Origin: an uncultured Bacteroides sp.
Lineage (GTDB): Bacteria; Bacteroidota; Bacteroidia; Bacteroidales; Bacteroidaceae
Assembly: GCA_949285075.1 (NCBI GenBank)
Contig: CASDXF010000009.1
Coordinates: 1-64,000 of the forward strand
Length of the DNA: 64,000 nt
Direction of reading: 5' to 3'
Part shown: positions 51,687 through 61,061 of the stretch, piece by piece
How the letters are laid out: each line of letters opens with the position of its first letter
How positions within the stretch are numbered: the first letter of the stretch is position 1
The notes under the pieces: generated by a model
What the model was told of the DNA's origin: nothing
What the model saw: the letters and a program-made list of their open reading frames with translations, nothing else
Databases searched by the model: none
Made by a program: the position numbers and the translations under genes

Positions 51687-52709
51687 TCATCTCATTAAGA
51701 ATGAGAAACGGTTTACATTCTTCAATGCCACACCCGTACCTTTCGCCACCGCATGCAAGGGATCTTCAGCAATATGAAACGGAATGTTTATCTTATCCGT
51801 CAAACGCTTGTCCAACCCACGGAGCAATGCGCCACCACCCGCCAGATAGATTCCGTTATGCACAATATCCGCATATAATTCGGGAGGCGTGTTCTCTAAC
51901 GCACTCAATATGGCCGTCTCTAACTTCGATATAGATTTCTCCAAGCAATGGGCTATTTCTTGATAGCATACGGGCACTTCCATAGGTAATGCTGTAATAC
52001 GGTTCGGACCATGTACAACATAATCCTCCGGAGCGTTCTCGCCCAACTCTGTCAATGCAGCTCCCACACTTATTTTAATACGCTCGGCCATACGTTCGCT
52101 GACCTTCACATTATGCTGGCGGCTCATGTATTCTTGAATATCGGCCGTTAAGTCATCCCCTGCTATACGAATGGAGTTGTTCGACACAATGCCACCTAAT
52201 GATATCACGGCTATCTCCGTAGAGCCTCCACCTATATCCACAATCATATTGCCTTCAGGGGCTTCCACATCTATACCGATACCTATCGCGGCGGCCATCG
52301 GCTCAAATATCAAGTATACATCGCGTCCTCCCGCATGTTCCGCAGAGTCACGAACCGCACGAAGCTCAACCTCGGTACTTCCCGATGGAACGCCAATAAC
52401 CATACGGAGAGAAGGAGAAAACAAACGGTTACGCGTATTGACTTGTTTGATTAATCCACGCATCATCTGTTCACAAGCGTAGAAATCCGCTATCACCCCA
52501 TTACGTAAGGGGCGGATCGTACGAATGTTCTCGTGGGTTTTCTCATGCATCATCTTAGCCTTCTCTCCCACGGCAATCATCTTATCCGTACGACGGTCTA
52601 ACGCAACAACCGAAGGCTCATCCACCACAATTTTACCATTCGTAATAATAATGGTATTTGCAGTTCCTAAATCCATCGCTATTTCCTGCGTAAAAGAAAA
52701 CAATCCCAT
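51687..52709 (-). CDS. mreB: Cell shape actin homologue MreB
   Basis: The 340-aa product has actin-fold motifs: AMDLGTANTIIITNGKIVVDEPSVVAL (phosphate 1), MIVDIGGGSTEIAVISLGGIV (phosphate 2) and GIYLAGGGALLRGLDKRL (adenosine), plus the membrane-binding N-terminus MGLFSFTQE. It forms membrane-bound filaments directing wall synthesis. It is the first gene of the elongasome operon mreB-mreC-mreD-mrdA-rodA, with purH 95 bp upstream. Confidence 0.97.
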   Translation of the reverse strand: MGLFSFTQEIAMDLGTANTIIITNGKIVVDEPSVVALDRRTDKMIAVGEKAKMMHEKTHENIRTIRPLRNGVIADFYACEQMMRGLIKQVNTRNRLFSPSLRMVIGVPSGSTEVELRAVRDSAEHAGGRDVYLIFEPMAAAIGIGIDVEAPEGNMIVDIGGGSTEIAVISLGGIVSNNSIRIAGDDLTADIQEYMSRQHNVKVSERMAERIKISVGAALTELGENAPEDYVVHGPNRITALPMEVPVCYQEIAHCLEKSISKLETAILSALENTPPELYADIVHNGIYLAGGGALLRGLDKRLTDKINIPFHIAEDPLHAVAKGTGVALKNVNRFSFLMR

Positions 52710-52804
52710 GACTGATTTTTAGAATTAAGGACAAAGAACTAAGAATGAGAAAACACCGCCAAAATAAGCTTTCTCATTCTTAACTTTCCGTCCAACGTTT
52801 AAAA

Positions 52805-54328
52805 TTAATGTTTAAAGTGACGTATGCCGGTAGTCACCATCGCCATACCATGCTCATTGCAGTAAGCGAAAGTTAAATCGTCTTTTACAGAGCCTCCCGG
52901 CTGAATAACAGCGGTAATGCCTTCTTTATCCGCAATCTCTACACAATCAGGGAAGGGGAAGAACGCATCCGAGGCCATTACTGCCCCGTGCAAGTCGAAG
53001 CCAAATGACTTCGCCTTTTCAATCGCCTGTTTCAAAGCGTCTACACGAGACGTCTGTCCGACTCCACTTGCCAACAATTGTTTCCCTTTTGCCAATACTA
53101 TCGCATTCGACTTGCTGTTCTTCACAATCTTGTTCGCAAACAACATATCTTCCACCTCTTCCGTAGTCGGGGCCTTCTCCGTCACCGTCTTCAAATCGGC
53201 CGCCGCCTCGATGTTCATATCCTTATCCTGCACTAATACGCCATTCAGCAAAGAACGGAATTGCTTCTTCGGCAACTTCGCCTCCTTGCGCACCAGAATA
53301 ATCCGGTTCTTTTTCTGGCCAAGTATTTCAAGCGCATCCACGTCATAGTCCGGCGCAATAATTACCTCGAAGAAAATTTTATTGATTTCCTCGGCTGTTT
53401 TCTTATCTACCACACCATTAGTAATCAGCACACCTCCGAATGCGGATACCGGGTCACCGGCCAACGCATCCTTCCACGCCTCTACAAGCGTAGAGCGAGA
53501 AGCCAAACCGCAAGCGTTGTTATGTTTCAGTATAGCGAAAGTCAAATCGTCAAACTCGTCAATCAGCTCAATGGCAGCATTGATGTCGAGCAAATTATTA
53601 TATGAGATTTCCTTACCGTGAATCTGGTCGAACATCGCATCCAGATTTCCATAAAAATATCCCTTCTGATGAGGGTTCTCACCATAACGAAGTTGCTTTT
53701 GATTATTCGCCGAGCAACGGAAAGCGGAGCCTTCTCCCCCGTCAAAGTAATTAAAGATAGCTGAGTCGTAGTGAGAAGATACGCCGAAAGCCTCCTTAGC
53801 CATCCAACGCCGTTCTTCAAGGGTGGATGTAGCGCCATGCTCCATCAACATATCCAAAAAAGGCTTATACTGAGCTTGCGAAGCGACAATCACTACGTCA
53901 TTGTAGTTTTTCGCCGCTGCCCTAATCAATGAGATGCCACCGATGTCTATTTTCTCTATGATTTCCGCTTCAGAAGCCCCGGAAGCCACCGTCGCCTCGA
54001 ACGGATACAAATCGACGATAACCAAGTCTATTTCGGGAATTTCATACTTTTCTATCTGCTGAATATCTTGTTCCAAGCCACGACGACAGAGAATACCCCC
54101 GAAAATCTTCGGATGCAGCGTCTTTACACGCCCTCCTAAAATAGAGGGATATGTGGTCAAGTCTTCTACAGCCTTGCAAGGATAGCCCAATGATTCAATA
54201 AACTGGCGAGTTCCTCCCGTGGACAGGAACTCCACACCTTCCTCATGAAGTTTGGTAATAATTTCGTCCAAACCTTCCTTATGGTACACAGATACCAATG
54301 CGGTTTTTATTCTTTTAGAGTCAGACAT
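52805..54328 (-). CDS. purH: Bifunctional AICAR transformylase/IMP cyclohydrolase
   Basis: The 507-aa product has the IMP cyclohydrolase half (LVSVYHKEGLDEIITKLHEEG, STGGTRQFIESLGYP, GGRVKTLHPKIFGGIL) and the AICAR transformylase half (LRYGENPHQKGYFYG, KHNNACGLAS, AFGGVLITNG). It catalyses the last two steps of purine biosynthesis. It lies upstream of mreB on the same strand, a conserved order in Bacteroides, with a good -7 box at 54354-54361. Confidence 0.97.
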   Translation of the reverse strand: MSDSKRIKTALVSVYHKEGLDEIITKLHEEGVEFLSTGGTRQFIESLGYPCKAVEDLTTYPSILGGRVKTLHPKIFGGILCRRGLEQDIQQIEKYEIPEIDLVIVDLYPFEATVASGASEAEIIEKIDIGGISLIRAAAKNYNDVVIVASQAQYKPFLDMLMEHGATSTLEERRWMAKEAFGVSSHYDSAIFNYFDGGEGSAFRCSANNQKQLRYGENPHQKGYFYGNLDAMFDQIHGKEISYNNLLDINAAIELIDEFDDLTFAILKHNNACGLASRSTLVEAWKDALAGDPVSAFGGVLITNGVVDKKTAEEINKIFFEVIIAPDYDVDALEILGQKKNRIILVRKEAKLPKKQFRSLLNGVLVQDKDMNIEAAADLKTVTEKAPTTEEVEDMLFANKIVKNSKSNAIVLAKGKQLLASGVGQTSRVDALKQAIEKAKSFGFDLHGAVMASDAFFPFPDCVEIADKEGITAVIQPGGSVKDDLTFAYCNEHGMAMVTTGIRHFKH

Positions 54329-54353
54329 TTAATTGCGTATTAATATTCGACGA

Positions 54354-54361
54354 CAAAGTTA
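54354..54361 (-). promoter_or_regulatory. -7 box of purH
   Basis: TAACTTTG on the minus strand (54361-54354), perfect TAnnTTTG, 26 bp upstream of the purH ATG. No purine riboswitch is visible in so short a leader. Confidence 0.55.
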
Positions 54362-54413
54362 CGAAATATTGTTTATCAAGCGGATAAATAAAAGAGCGAA
54401 TTAAGAAAAAAAA

Positions 54414-54448
54414 GCGTTGACTTTCCCCTTCCCGAGGAAAGTCAACGC
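54414..54448 (-). terminator. Intrinsic terminator of the M13 peptidase gene
   Basis: GCGTTGACTTTCC (54414-54426) pairs with GGAAAGTCAACGC (54436-54448), loop 9 nt. On the minus strand an eight-T run follows (complement of the A run at 54406-54413). Confidence 0.9.
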
Positions 54449-54482
54449 CTTTCAGACGCATACGGGACGCACGTTCAGTCCT

Positions 54483-56522
54483 TTACCAGATAACGACCCG
54501 CTCATTCCGAGGAACGAACAAAGAGTCCTTTTCCGTAATATTGAAAGCGGCGTACCAACTGTCAATATGCGGAAGCGCACCGTCTACACGCCACTTGCCC
54601 AATGAATGAGGATCGATTTTCGTCAAGCGCTGAATCTCTTCCGGACGAATATTCCCCGCCCACACATTGGCGTAAGCAAGGAAAAAGCGTTGTTCCGGAG
54701 TAAATCCGTCCACCTCTCCCAACGGGTTTGTTTCCATCGCCTTCTTAAAGGCTTGGAACGCCACTTGCAGTCCGCCATGATCGGCTATATTCTCTCCCAG
54801 AGTCAATCGGCCGTTCGCATGAACGCCCGGAGCCACCTCGATGCTGTCAAAGAAGTTCACCATCACCTGAGCTCTTTCCTCAAACTTCTTGGCGTCTTCC
54901 TCCGTCCACCAATCTTTCAGGTTTCCGTCCTTGTCGTACTGCCTTCCTTGATCGTCAAATCCGTGAGTCATTTCATGACCGATAACGACTCCTATCGCGC
55001 CATAGTTAGCCGCGTCGTCCGCTTCCATGTTAAAGAAAGGAGGCTGCAAAATAGCCGCCGGGAAACATATCTCGTTAGTAGTCGGATTGTAATACGCATT
55101 AACCGTCTGCGGAGTCATTAACCACTCGTCACGGTCTACCGGCTTCCCGGCCTTCGCTATCATCTCGTCATATCCCCATTGATTGGCTCGCTCGATATTC
55201 GCCCAATAGGAATCATTCTTTATCTCCAATGCGGAATAATCTTTCCATTTGTCAGGATATCCTATTTTCACACGGAAAGCAGCCAATTTTTCAAGCGCTT
55301 TTTCTTTCGTCTGGTCGCTCATCCACTCCAAACCCTTTATACGCTCTCCCAACGAAGCCTGCAAGTTCTTGACTAACGTAACCATACGTTCTTTTGCCGC
55401 GGCGGAAAAGTATTTCTCTACATACATCTGGCCAACAGCCTCTCCTAACGTTCCGTCTATCGTGCTTACCGCACGTTTCCAACGAGGACGCATTTCTTTC
55501 TTTCCCGACATCGTTCTGCTATAAAAATCAAAGTCCTGCTCCACAAACTCATCACTCAAGAAAGATGCCGCGTTATTTATTAGATTCCATTGAAAATAGA
55601 GCTTCTGCTCTTCCAAAGGCACAGTATCTATCAGCTCCGCTACCTCTTTCATCGCGTCAGGCTGACCGACATTCACTTCTTTCAAGCCTTGCAGCCCCGA
55701 CAGTGTGAAATAGGTATCCCAATCAAAAGAAGGTATCTCCTTCTTCAAAGCTTCCACCTCTTTCTTGTTATAGTTGGCTTGCGGGTCGCGCAATTCCACT
55801 TGCGAGCGAGACGACTTAGCCAAGCGGGTCTCTATGTTCATCACCGCCTTTACCGCTTTTTGCGCCGCGGCCTCATCAAAACCAACCAACCGGAACATCT
55901 TAGCCACATGTTCCTGATACTTGTCGCGAATATTCTTGGTTTGCTCGTCATTCTCCAAATAATAGTCACGCTGCCCCATGCCCAATCCTCCCTGATAAGT
56001 CTGAACAATGTTCATAGAGCTGTTCATGTCATCAGCCCCCACATAAAGGGTAAAGTAAGGACGAACCCCCTTTTTCTGAATCTCGGCGAGAAAAGCGTAT
56101 ACTTCCTTCTTATCCTTCAACGCCTCTATCGCGGCCAACTCCTCCTTTATCGGAGTGAAGCCTTCGGCGTTCAATTTCACGCTGTCCATAGCGATGTTAT
56201 AAAGGTCGCCCACTTTCTGGGCAATGCTTCCCGGCGCATTGTCCTCCTTCGCCGCAAGTTCAGCAATCAGTCCTTTCAACTGCTCCTGACTATTCTCGTG
56301 CAGCACGTTAAACGAGCCGAAACTCGAATACTCGTCCGTCAGGGGATGGGACTTTATCCATCCCCCACAGGCGTATTGATAAAAACTCATACCCGGTAAA
56401 GTCGTGGTATCCAGATTCGCAAGGTCGATACCGGAAATCGGAGTCGAGCCTTTCTTTCCCTCACAGCCGTTAGCCATCAGGCAAACCGCAAGGATCGGTA
56501 AATACTTAACAATTCTCATCAC
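54483..56522 (-). CDS. pepO: M13-family metallopeptidase lipoprotein (PepO/neprilysin type)
   Basis: The 679-aa product has a lipoprotein signal (LPILAVCLMANGC, Cys20). The peptidase domain holds VIGHEMTHGFDDQGRQYD (HExxH, about residues 516-520) and GENIADHGGLQVAFQAF (third zinc ligand Glu), with NAYYNPTTNEICFPAAILQPPFF before them and a C-terminal CxxW-like tail ending VVIW where family members usually have a Cys. It cleaves oligopeptides in the envelope. Length is normal for the family. It stands alone between purH and the ABC-F gene, with a strong terminator behind it. Confidence 0.94.
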   Translation of the reverse strand: MMRIVKYLPILAVCLMANGCEGKKGSTPISGIDLANLDTTTLPGMSFYQYACGGWIKSHPLTDEYSSFGSFNVLHENSQEQLKGLIAELAAKEDNAPGSIAQKVGDLYNIAMDSVKLNAEGFTPIKEELAAIEALKDKKEVYAFLAEIQKKGVRPYFTLYVGADDMNSSMNIVQTYQGGLGMGQRDYYLENDEQTKNIRDKYQEHVAKMFRLVGFDEAAAQKAVKAVMNIETRLAKSSRSQVELRDPQANYNKKEVEALKKEIPSFDWDTYFTLSGLQGLKEVNVGQPDAMKEVAELIDTVPLEEQKLYFQWNLINNAASFLSDEFVEQDFDFYSRTMSGKKEMRPRWKRAVSTIDGTLGEAVGQMYVEKYFSAAAKERMVTLVKNLQASLGERIKGLEWMSDQTKEKALEKLAAFRVKIGYPDKWKDYSALEIKNDSYWANIERANQWGYDEMIAKAGKPVDRDEWLMTPQTVNAYYNPTTNEICFPAAILQPPFFNMEADDAANYGAIGVVIGHEMTHGFDDQGRQYDKDGNLKDWWTEEDAKKFEERAQVMVNFFDSIEVAPGVHANGRLTLGENIADHGGLQVAFQAFKKAMETNPLGEVDGFTPEQRFFLAYANVWAGNIRPEEIQRLTKIDPHSLGKWRVDGALPHIDSWYAAFNITEKDSLFVPRNERVVIW

Positions 56523-56568
56523 ATTTAATTATTTAAAACCATATCTTTATTTTCCGCTTATTTCTGCC

Positions 56569-58518
56569 TCAACTCAACCCATCAAGCTCGGTAGAGAGCC
56601 TCTCCCACTCTTCCACCGTCTCGTCCAACTGCCGTTTCAGCGTTCGGTAACGTTCGTACAGTTTCGTATCCGAAGCTCCCTCGGGAGTGGCCATACGATC
56701 CTCTAACATAGCGATAGCAGCCTCCGTCTCCTCTATCGTTCTCTCGCAATCGGCCACTTGCCGTTCCAACTTTTTCCTTCTCTTGTTCTGTTCCTTCTGC
56801 TCCTCGTACGACAACTTGCTATCCGACGCCTTCTCCGCTTTTCCTTCCCCCTTTCGGACTACAGTAGGCGAGACGGAAAGGCCTTCCCCTTTCTGAAGCT
56901 CGTTCAGGCTGTCTATTTTCTTTTTTTGCAGGAAGTCGTATATGCCTCCCAAATGCTCGCGCACGGCTCCGCCACCGAACTCGTAAACCTTAGTCACCAG
57001 TCCGTCCAAGAAGTCACGGTCGTGGCTGACAACGATAACCGTCCCGTCGAAATCACGGATAGCCTCCTTCAAGACATCTTTCGAGCGCATGTCCAGATGG
57101 TTTGTCGGCTCGTCCAGAATCAGGAAGTTCACCGGCTCAAGCAGTAGCCTAATCATCGCCAAGCGGGTGCGTTCGCCTCCCGAAAGCACCTTGACCTTCT
57201 TGTCTGAGGCTTCCCCGCCGAACATGAAGGCTCCCAGTATGTCCCGTATCTTCAAGCGAATGTCTCCCGTCGCCACACGGTCGATAGTGTCGAACACCGT
57301 CAGGTTCTCGTCCAATAGTTGCGCCTGATTCTGCGCAAAATATCCTATCCGCACGTTATGTCCGAGGGTCAGTTTACCGTCGAAATCAATCTCGCCCATA
57401 ATGCACTTCACTAGCGTGGACTTTCCCTCGCCGTTCTTTCCCACGAAGGCCACCTTCTCTCCCCGGTTTATCGTCAGGTTCACGTGCTGAAACACCACGT
57501 GGTCGCCGTAAGCCTTGCGCACCTCCTCGCAAATCACGGGATAGCTTCCGCTGCGCTCGGCGGGCGGGAACTTCAGCCTCAGCGACGAGTTGTCCTCCTC
57601 GTCCACCTCGATGCGCTCCAACTTGGCCAACTGCTTGATGCGGCTCTGCACCTGTACCGCCTTCGTGGCCTTGTAGCGGAACCGCTCTATAAAGGCCTCC
57701 GTGTCCTCTATCTGTTTCTGCTGATTCTCATAGGCGCGCAGCTGTTGCTCGCGCCGCTCCTTCCTCAGCGTCACGAAGTCATCGTACTTCACCTTATAGT
57801 CGTATATCCTGCCGCAAGAGATTTCGATGGTCCTTGTCGTCACGTTATTCAAGAAAGCCCGGTCGTGGCTGACCAGTACCACGGCGTTGGCCCGGGTCAT
57901 CAGGAAGTTCTCCAACCACTGTATACTCTCTATATCCAGATGGTTGGTCGGCTCGTCCAGCAGAAGCACGTCGGGACGACGCAACAGCAGCTTCGCCAAC
58001 TCTATACGCATCCGCCACCCTCCGGAGAACTCGGAGGTCGGCCTGTCGAAGTCTCCCCGTCCGAACCCCAGTCCAAAGAGCGTGCGCTCCAGTTCCGCCT
58101 GATAGTTCGTCCCTCCCATCATCAGGAAGCGGTCGTTCTCGCGCGTGAAGCGGTCTATCAGCTTGTGGTACTCCTCTGACTCGTAGTCCGTCCGCTCCGC
58201 CAACTCGTTGTTCATCCGCTCTATCTTCGCCTGCAGCTCGAACATGTCCTCGAAGGCCAATTCCGCCTCCTCCCTTACCGTCCGGTTGTCCGAAAGCGCC
58301 ATCACCTGCGGCAAGTAGCCCACGGTCACCTCTTTCGGTACACTCACCGTTCCGCGCGTAGGCGCTTGCAGTCCGGCCAGAATCTTGAGCATGGTCGACT
58401 TGCCCGCTCCGTTCTTTCCCACCAACGCGATGCGGTCTTTCTTGTTTATCACATAGCTGACATCCTCAAACAGCGGTGTCGCGTTAAACTCTACGGATAA
58501 TCCTTCTACTGAAATCAC
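56569..58518 (-). CDS. ABC-F family ATPase
   Basis: The 649-aa soluble protein has two ABC domains without membrane segments: Walker A GKNGAGKST and GKNGEGKST, signatures SGGWRMRIELAKLLL and SGGERTRLAMIRLLL, and Walker B LLLDEPTNHLD and LILDEPTNHLD, joined by a linker (~240-320). A C-terminal Lys/Glu coiled coil (~560-649) follows. ABC-F proteins act on ribosomes as translation factors or antibiotic-protection proteins. A GTG start at 58518 (VISVEGLSVEF) is chosen over the ATG at 58581 because a promoter lies in between and relatives begin with M-ISVEGL. A housekeeping role is more likely than resistance. Confidence 0.93.
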   Translation of the reverse strand: MISVEGLSVEFNATPLFEDVSYVINKKDRIALVGKNGAGKSTMLKILAGLQAPTRGTVSVPKEVTVGYLPQVMALSDNRTVREEAELAFEDMFELQAKIERMNNELAERTDYESEEYHKLIDRFTRENDRFLMMGGTNYQAELERTLFGLGFGRGDFDRPTSEFSGGWRMRIELAKLLLRRPDVLLLDEPTNHLDIESIQWLENFLMTRANAVVLVSHDRAFLNNVTTRTIEISCGRIYDYKVKYDDFVTLRKERREQQLRAYENQQKQIEDTEAFIERFRYKATKAVQVQSRIKQLAKLERIEVDEEDNSSLRLKFPPAERSGSYPVICEEVRKAYGDHVVFQHVNLTINRGEKVAFVGKNGEGKSTLVKCIMGEIDFDGKLTLGHNVRIGYFAQNQAQLLDENLTVFDTIDRVATGDIRLKIRDILGAFMFGGEASDKKVKVLSGGERTRLAMIRLLLEPVNFLILDEPTNHLDMRSKDVLKEAIRDFDGTVIVVSHDRDFLDGLVTKVYEFGGGAVREHLGGIYDFLQKKKIDSLNELQKGEGLSVSPTVVRKGEGKAEKASDSKLSYEEQKEQNKRRKKLERQVADCERTIEETEAAIAMLEDRMATPEGASDTKLYERYRTLKRQLDETVEEWERLSTELDGLS

Positions 58519-58551
58519 CTTTATTCTTGAATTAAACGTTTTTTCGGACTG

Positions 58552-58581
58552 CAAAGATAATTCATATCTCCCGGATATCAA
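58552..58581 (-). promoter_or_regulatory. Promoter of the ABC-F gene
   Basis: On the minus strand TTGA (58581-58578) and TATCTTTG (58559-58552) with an 18-bp spacer. Its place inside the longer ORF excludes the ATG at 58581 as start. Confidence 0.65.
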
Positions 58582-58638
58582 CGCCCATCGAGGGGAATAA
58601 AGAGGCGCATCCCGATACGGACTGTTCCTATTTATACT

Positions 58639-58710
58639 TGTACATCAACGACACGGTTCTTGTACAACAATCCGTCCATTCATGTACATCAACCGTGCGG
58701 TTCTTGTACA
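58639..58710. repeat. Phased array, 22-bp period, TGTAC motif (4 units)
   Basis: GTAC cores at 58640, 58662, 58684 and 58706, exactly 22 bp apart, spacers CATCAACG / AACAATCCG type. Apart from this array and the 58884 repeat, the 58582-59100 gap shows no gene. Confidence 0.85.
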
Positions 58711-58883
58711 ACAACGAACGATAAAGGCGGACATACATATTAAAGATTAAGCCGTACAGCGGATTAGCCGACGGAGGCCTCACGGCGACAAGGGATTATA
58801 ACACGGCGACCGACATTTCCTTCCCTATGGCTACAATACCATTCTTAATTTCTTCACCGATTGGCGCGTCGAAGCGGCGGCGT

Positions 58884-58994
58884 ATGCTTAACCGACATGA
58901 GCGACCCGCCACAGCCAAACAAGATAGCAAACAGAAAAGCGAGTACACCTCCGACCCCTTCCATTTCCGCATGAAAAATGTTCCATTTTTAAGA
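58884..58994. repeat. 111-bp direct repeat, left copy, flanking the lipoprotein cluster
   Basis: This stretch aligns without gaps to 61977-62087, with about six mismatches by eye. It begins ATGCTTAACCGACATGAGCG and ends with ATGTTCCATTTTTAAGA, a variant of the boundary motif of the 527-bp element. The two copies bracket the four lipoprotein genes at 59101-61700, 3093 bp apart. Confidence 0.9.
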
Positions 58995-59100
58995 GCCTGT
59001 TTACATTTTGCTCGGGTTTATTTTGAGCGTCCTTTTCGAGGATGTTTTTCCGATTCCGTGAGGAGGATAGCGGGCTATCTGACGAAGAACAGCTTCTTAT

Positions 59101-59775
59101 TCACTTCAATCTAAATATCACCCAAATAGAACGGAAGCTCCGCACCTTCTTCCCGTCTTTCATTGCCGGAGTCCATTTGGGCATCTGCTTTACTATATTG
59201 ACCGCCGCTTTCTGAAAATCCAAGAATCCCGCCTTCTTATTTGAAGAAAATAGATTGACTGAATTACGGTCACTTATCACATAAGGATGGCTGACAGTCC
59301 CATCCTTTTCAATGATAACCTTTATACGTACAACCCCATGCTCATGATTAAAGCAAGAAGCGTATTTTTCCGTCTCGACAGACAAATATCGGCGTAAGGC
59401 TTCATCCCCTCCGGGAAACTGGGCTTCTACATCCGTTACTTCATAAACGGTATCTCCACTAAGATTCTCCCTTTCAATCAGGCCTGCGTCGTTTCTGTCC
59501 AAACAGCCATTATAAGGAACCATATCTATCTCTTTGAAAAACGTCTCATAAGAAGAGTCCGAGGCTGAATCACAATTATCCCTCAACGATATGGACGCTT
59601 TATGCGACAAAGTATCTATGTCTTTAAACTCATTCACATATCTCTTACTGGGAGGAGTCCGGTAGAGACGCTCCAACTTGGTCAGTTCCTCGGGAACCGG
59701 CTGAGGCTCCCGCTCACGCTTGCAGGAAGCGAGCAGAAGCAAAACGAACGCAAAGTAAACCACGCTTTTCATCAT
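59101..59775 (-). CDS. Lipoprotein with TonB-like C-terminal domain
   Basis: The 224-aa product starts with the same leader as the three genes upstream (VVYFAFVLLLLASCKRERE, then PVPEELTKLERLYR), then diverges. Its C-terminal ~120 residues (EVTDVEAQFPGGDEALRRYL, GVVRIKVIIEKDGTVSHPYVI, KQMPKWTPAMKDGKKV) are a TonB C-terminal-type domain as found in Bacteroidetes energy-transducer-like proteins. A proper TonB has a TM anchor and Pro-rich spacer; here it is attached to a lipid anchor instead, so energy transduction is doubtful. It is the last gene of the cluster and looks like a hybrid formed by recombination between paralogues. Confidence 0.75.
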   Translation of the reverse strand: MMKSVVYFAFVLLLLASCKREREPQPVPEELTKLERLYRTPPSKRYVNEFKDIDTLSHKASISLRDNCDSASDSSYETFFKEIDMVPYNGCLDRNDAGLIERENLSGDTVYEVTDVEAQFPGGDEALRRYLSVETEKYASCFNHEHGVVRIKVIIEKDGTVSHPYVISDRNSVNLFSSNKKAGFLDFQKAAVNIVKQMPKWTPAMKDGKKVRSFRSIWVIFRLK

Positions 59776-59802
59776 ATTATGCCTATTGATCCCATTGAAT
59801 AC

Positions 59803-60459
59803 TCACTTATATAACCCCGCTGCAATCCCCCGTTTAATCAGGCGGTACAAATCCTTATCAAAGCAAATCTTAAAATAGAACGGGATACCGTTGGCCGTGC
59901 CATCACGCCTTATCGTATCCACCTTACGGGGATTAAAGTCTACCTGCCAATAGAGTTCGGGGTTATAGGAAATATCCAGATACTCCACATTATGATGGAT
60001 ATTAAGACTGACTATTTCCAAATGATTATGCGACGCGACAAGGCGGCGAAGCTTCTCCCCAACAACGAGAACGTTTAATTGATTATGAGATACGTCCAAC
60101 TCCTCCAGTGTAGGAATATCGTATATCTTCAAGGTCTCCTTTAGCCGATTATTCGACACGTTTAGCCGCTCTATCCCTAAGGGCAACCGTTCAGGGATTA
60201 TCGTATCCAACAGATTATGAGACAGATCCAATGAGGATATCACATACCGGGACAAGTCGGGAAACTCCGTAAGACTGTCGTTAGACAAGTCGTATGACCG
60301 CATCACCGAGTCGGGACGAATCCGGTAGAGACGCTCCAACTTGGTCAGCTCCTCGGGAACCAGCTGAGGCTCCCGCTCACGCTTGCAGGAGAAGAGCAGG
60401 AGCAGCAGCGCTAAAGTGATATTAATAAAACCTCTTAACATAACTAACCTATATTTCAA
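59803..60459 (-). CDS. Leucine-rich-repeat lipoprotein (paralogue 3)
   Basis: The 218-aa product has a lipobox (LALLLLLFSC) followed by KREREPQLVPEELTKLERLYRIRPDSVM and LRR units SYDLSNDSLTEFPDL, VISSLDLSHNLLDTI, GIERLNVSNNRLKETL, TLEELDVSHNQLNVL and VEYLDISYNPEL at about 21-residue spacing. The ending (VDFNPRKVDTIRRDGTANGIPFYFK) is shared with the gene at 61062. LRR lipoproteins usually bind proteins at the surface; no function is known. It overlaps the preceding gene by 4 bp if translated from 60459; Met8 (60438) is an alternative start. Confidence 0.8.
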   Translation of the reverse strand: MKYRLVMLRGFINITLALLLLLFSCKREREPQLVPEELTKLERLYRIRPDSVMRSYDLSNDSLTEFPDLSRYVISSLDLSHNLLDTIIPERLPLGIERLNVSNNRLKETLKIYDIPTLEELDVSHNQLNVLVVGEKLRRLVASHNHLEIVSLNIHHNVEYLDISYNPELYWQVDFNPRKVDTIRRDGTANGIPFYFKICFDKDLYRLIKRGIAAGLYK

Positions 60460-61034
60460 TGTATAACAAATCCAAAATACAAAGGAGGTCCCATCGCCCC
60501 TTCATATATAATCGTATCTATCATTTCGGGGTCAAAACTCACAGCACCCGAAAGTTTATTATAAGAAATATCCAAATACTGCGTAGTATAACTAATATTC
60601 ATAGCCTTTATATTATTATATGAAGCAATTATACGCAATACTTCATAAACATACAGCTCATCTAAATTGTTATAGGAAACATTTAATTCCTTCAAGGTTG
60701 GAATCAAGGTCTTCCTCCTTAACCTCAACCCTCCCTTTAGCCTATTGTGCGACACGTTCAACCGCTCTATCCCTAAAGGCAAACGTTCAGGGATTATCGT
60801 ATCCAATAAGTTATGGGACAAGTCCAATGAGGATATCACGTACTTCGACAAGTCAGGGAACTCCGTAAGGCTGTCGTTAGACAAATCGTATGACTTCATC
60901 ACCGAGTCGGGACGAATCCGGTAGAGACGCTCCAACTTGGTCAGTTCCTCGGGAACCGGCTGAGACTCCTGCGCCCGTTTGCAGGAGAAGAGCAGGAGCA
61001 GAACGAACGCAAAGTAAACTACGCTTTTCATCAT
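60456..61034 (-). CDS. Leucine-rich-repeat lipoprotein (paralogue 2)
   Basis: The 192-aa product has the common leader (VVYFAFVLLLLFSCKRAQESQ) and LRR units SLDLSHNLLDTI, RLNVSHNRLKGGL, ELNVSYNNLDELYV and YLDISYNKLSG. It is shorter than its neighbours, lacking their final ~20 residues. The start region is nearly identical in DNA to that of the TonB-like paralogue, evidence of segmental duplication of a gene pair. Overlap with the next gene by 4 bp indicates one transcript. Confidence 0.8.
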   Translation of the reverse strand: MMKSVVYFAFVLLLLFSCKRAQESQPVPEELTKLERLYRIRPDSVMKSYDLSNDSLTEFPDLSKYVISSLDLSHNLLDTIIPERLPLGIERLNVSHNRLKGGLRLRRKTLIPTLKELNVSYNNLDELYVYEVLRIIASYNNIKAMNISYTTQYLDISYNKLSGAVSFDPEMIDTIIYEGAMGPPLYFGFVIH

Positions 61035-61061
61035 ATTATGCCTATTGATTCCATTGAATAT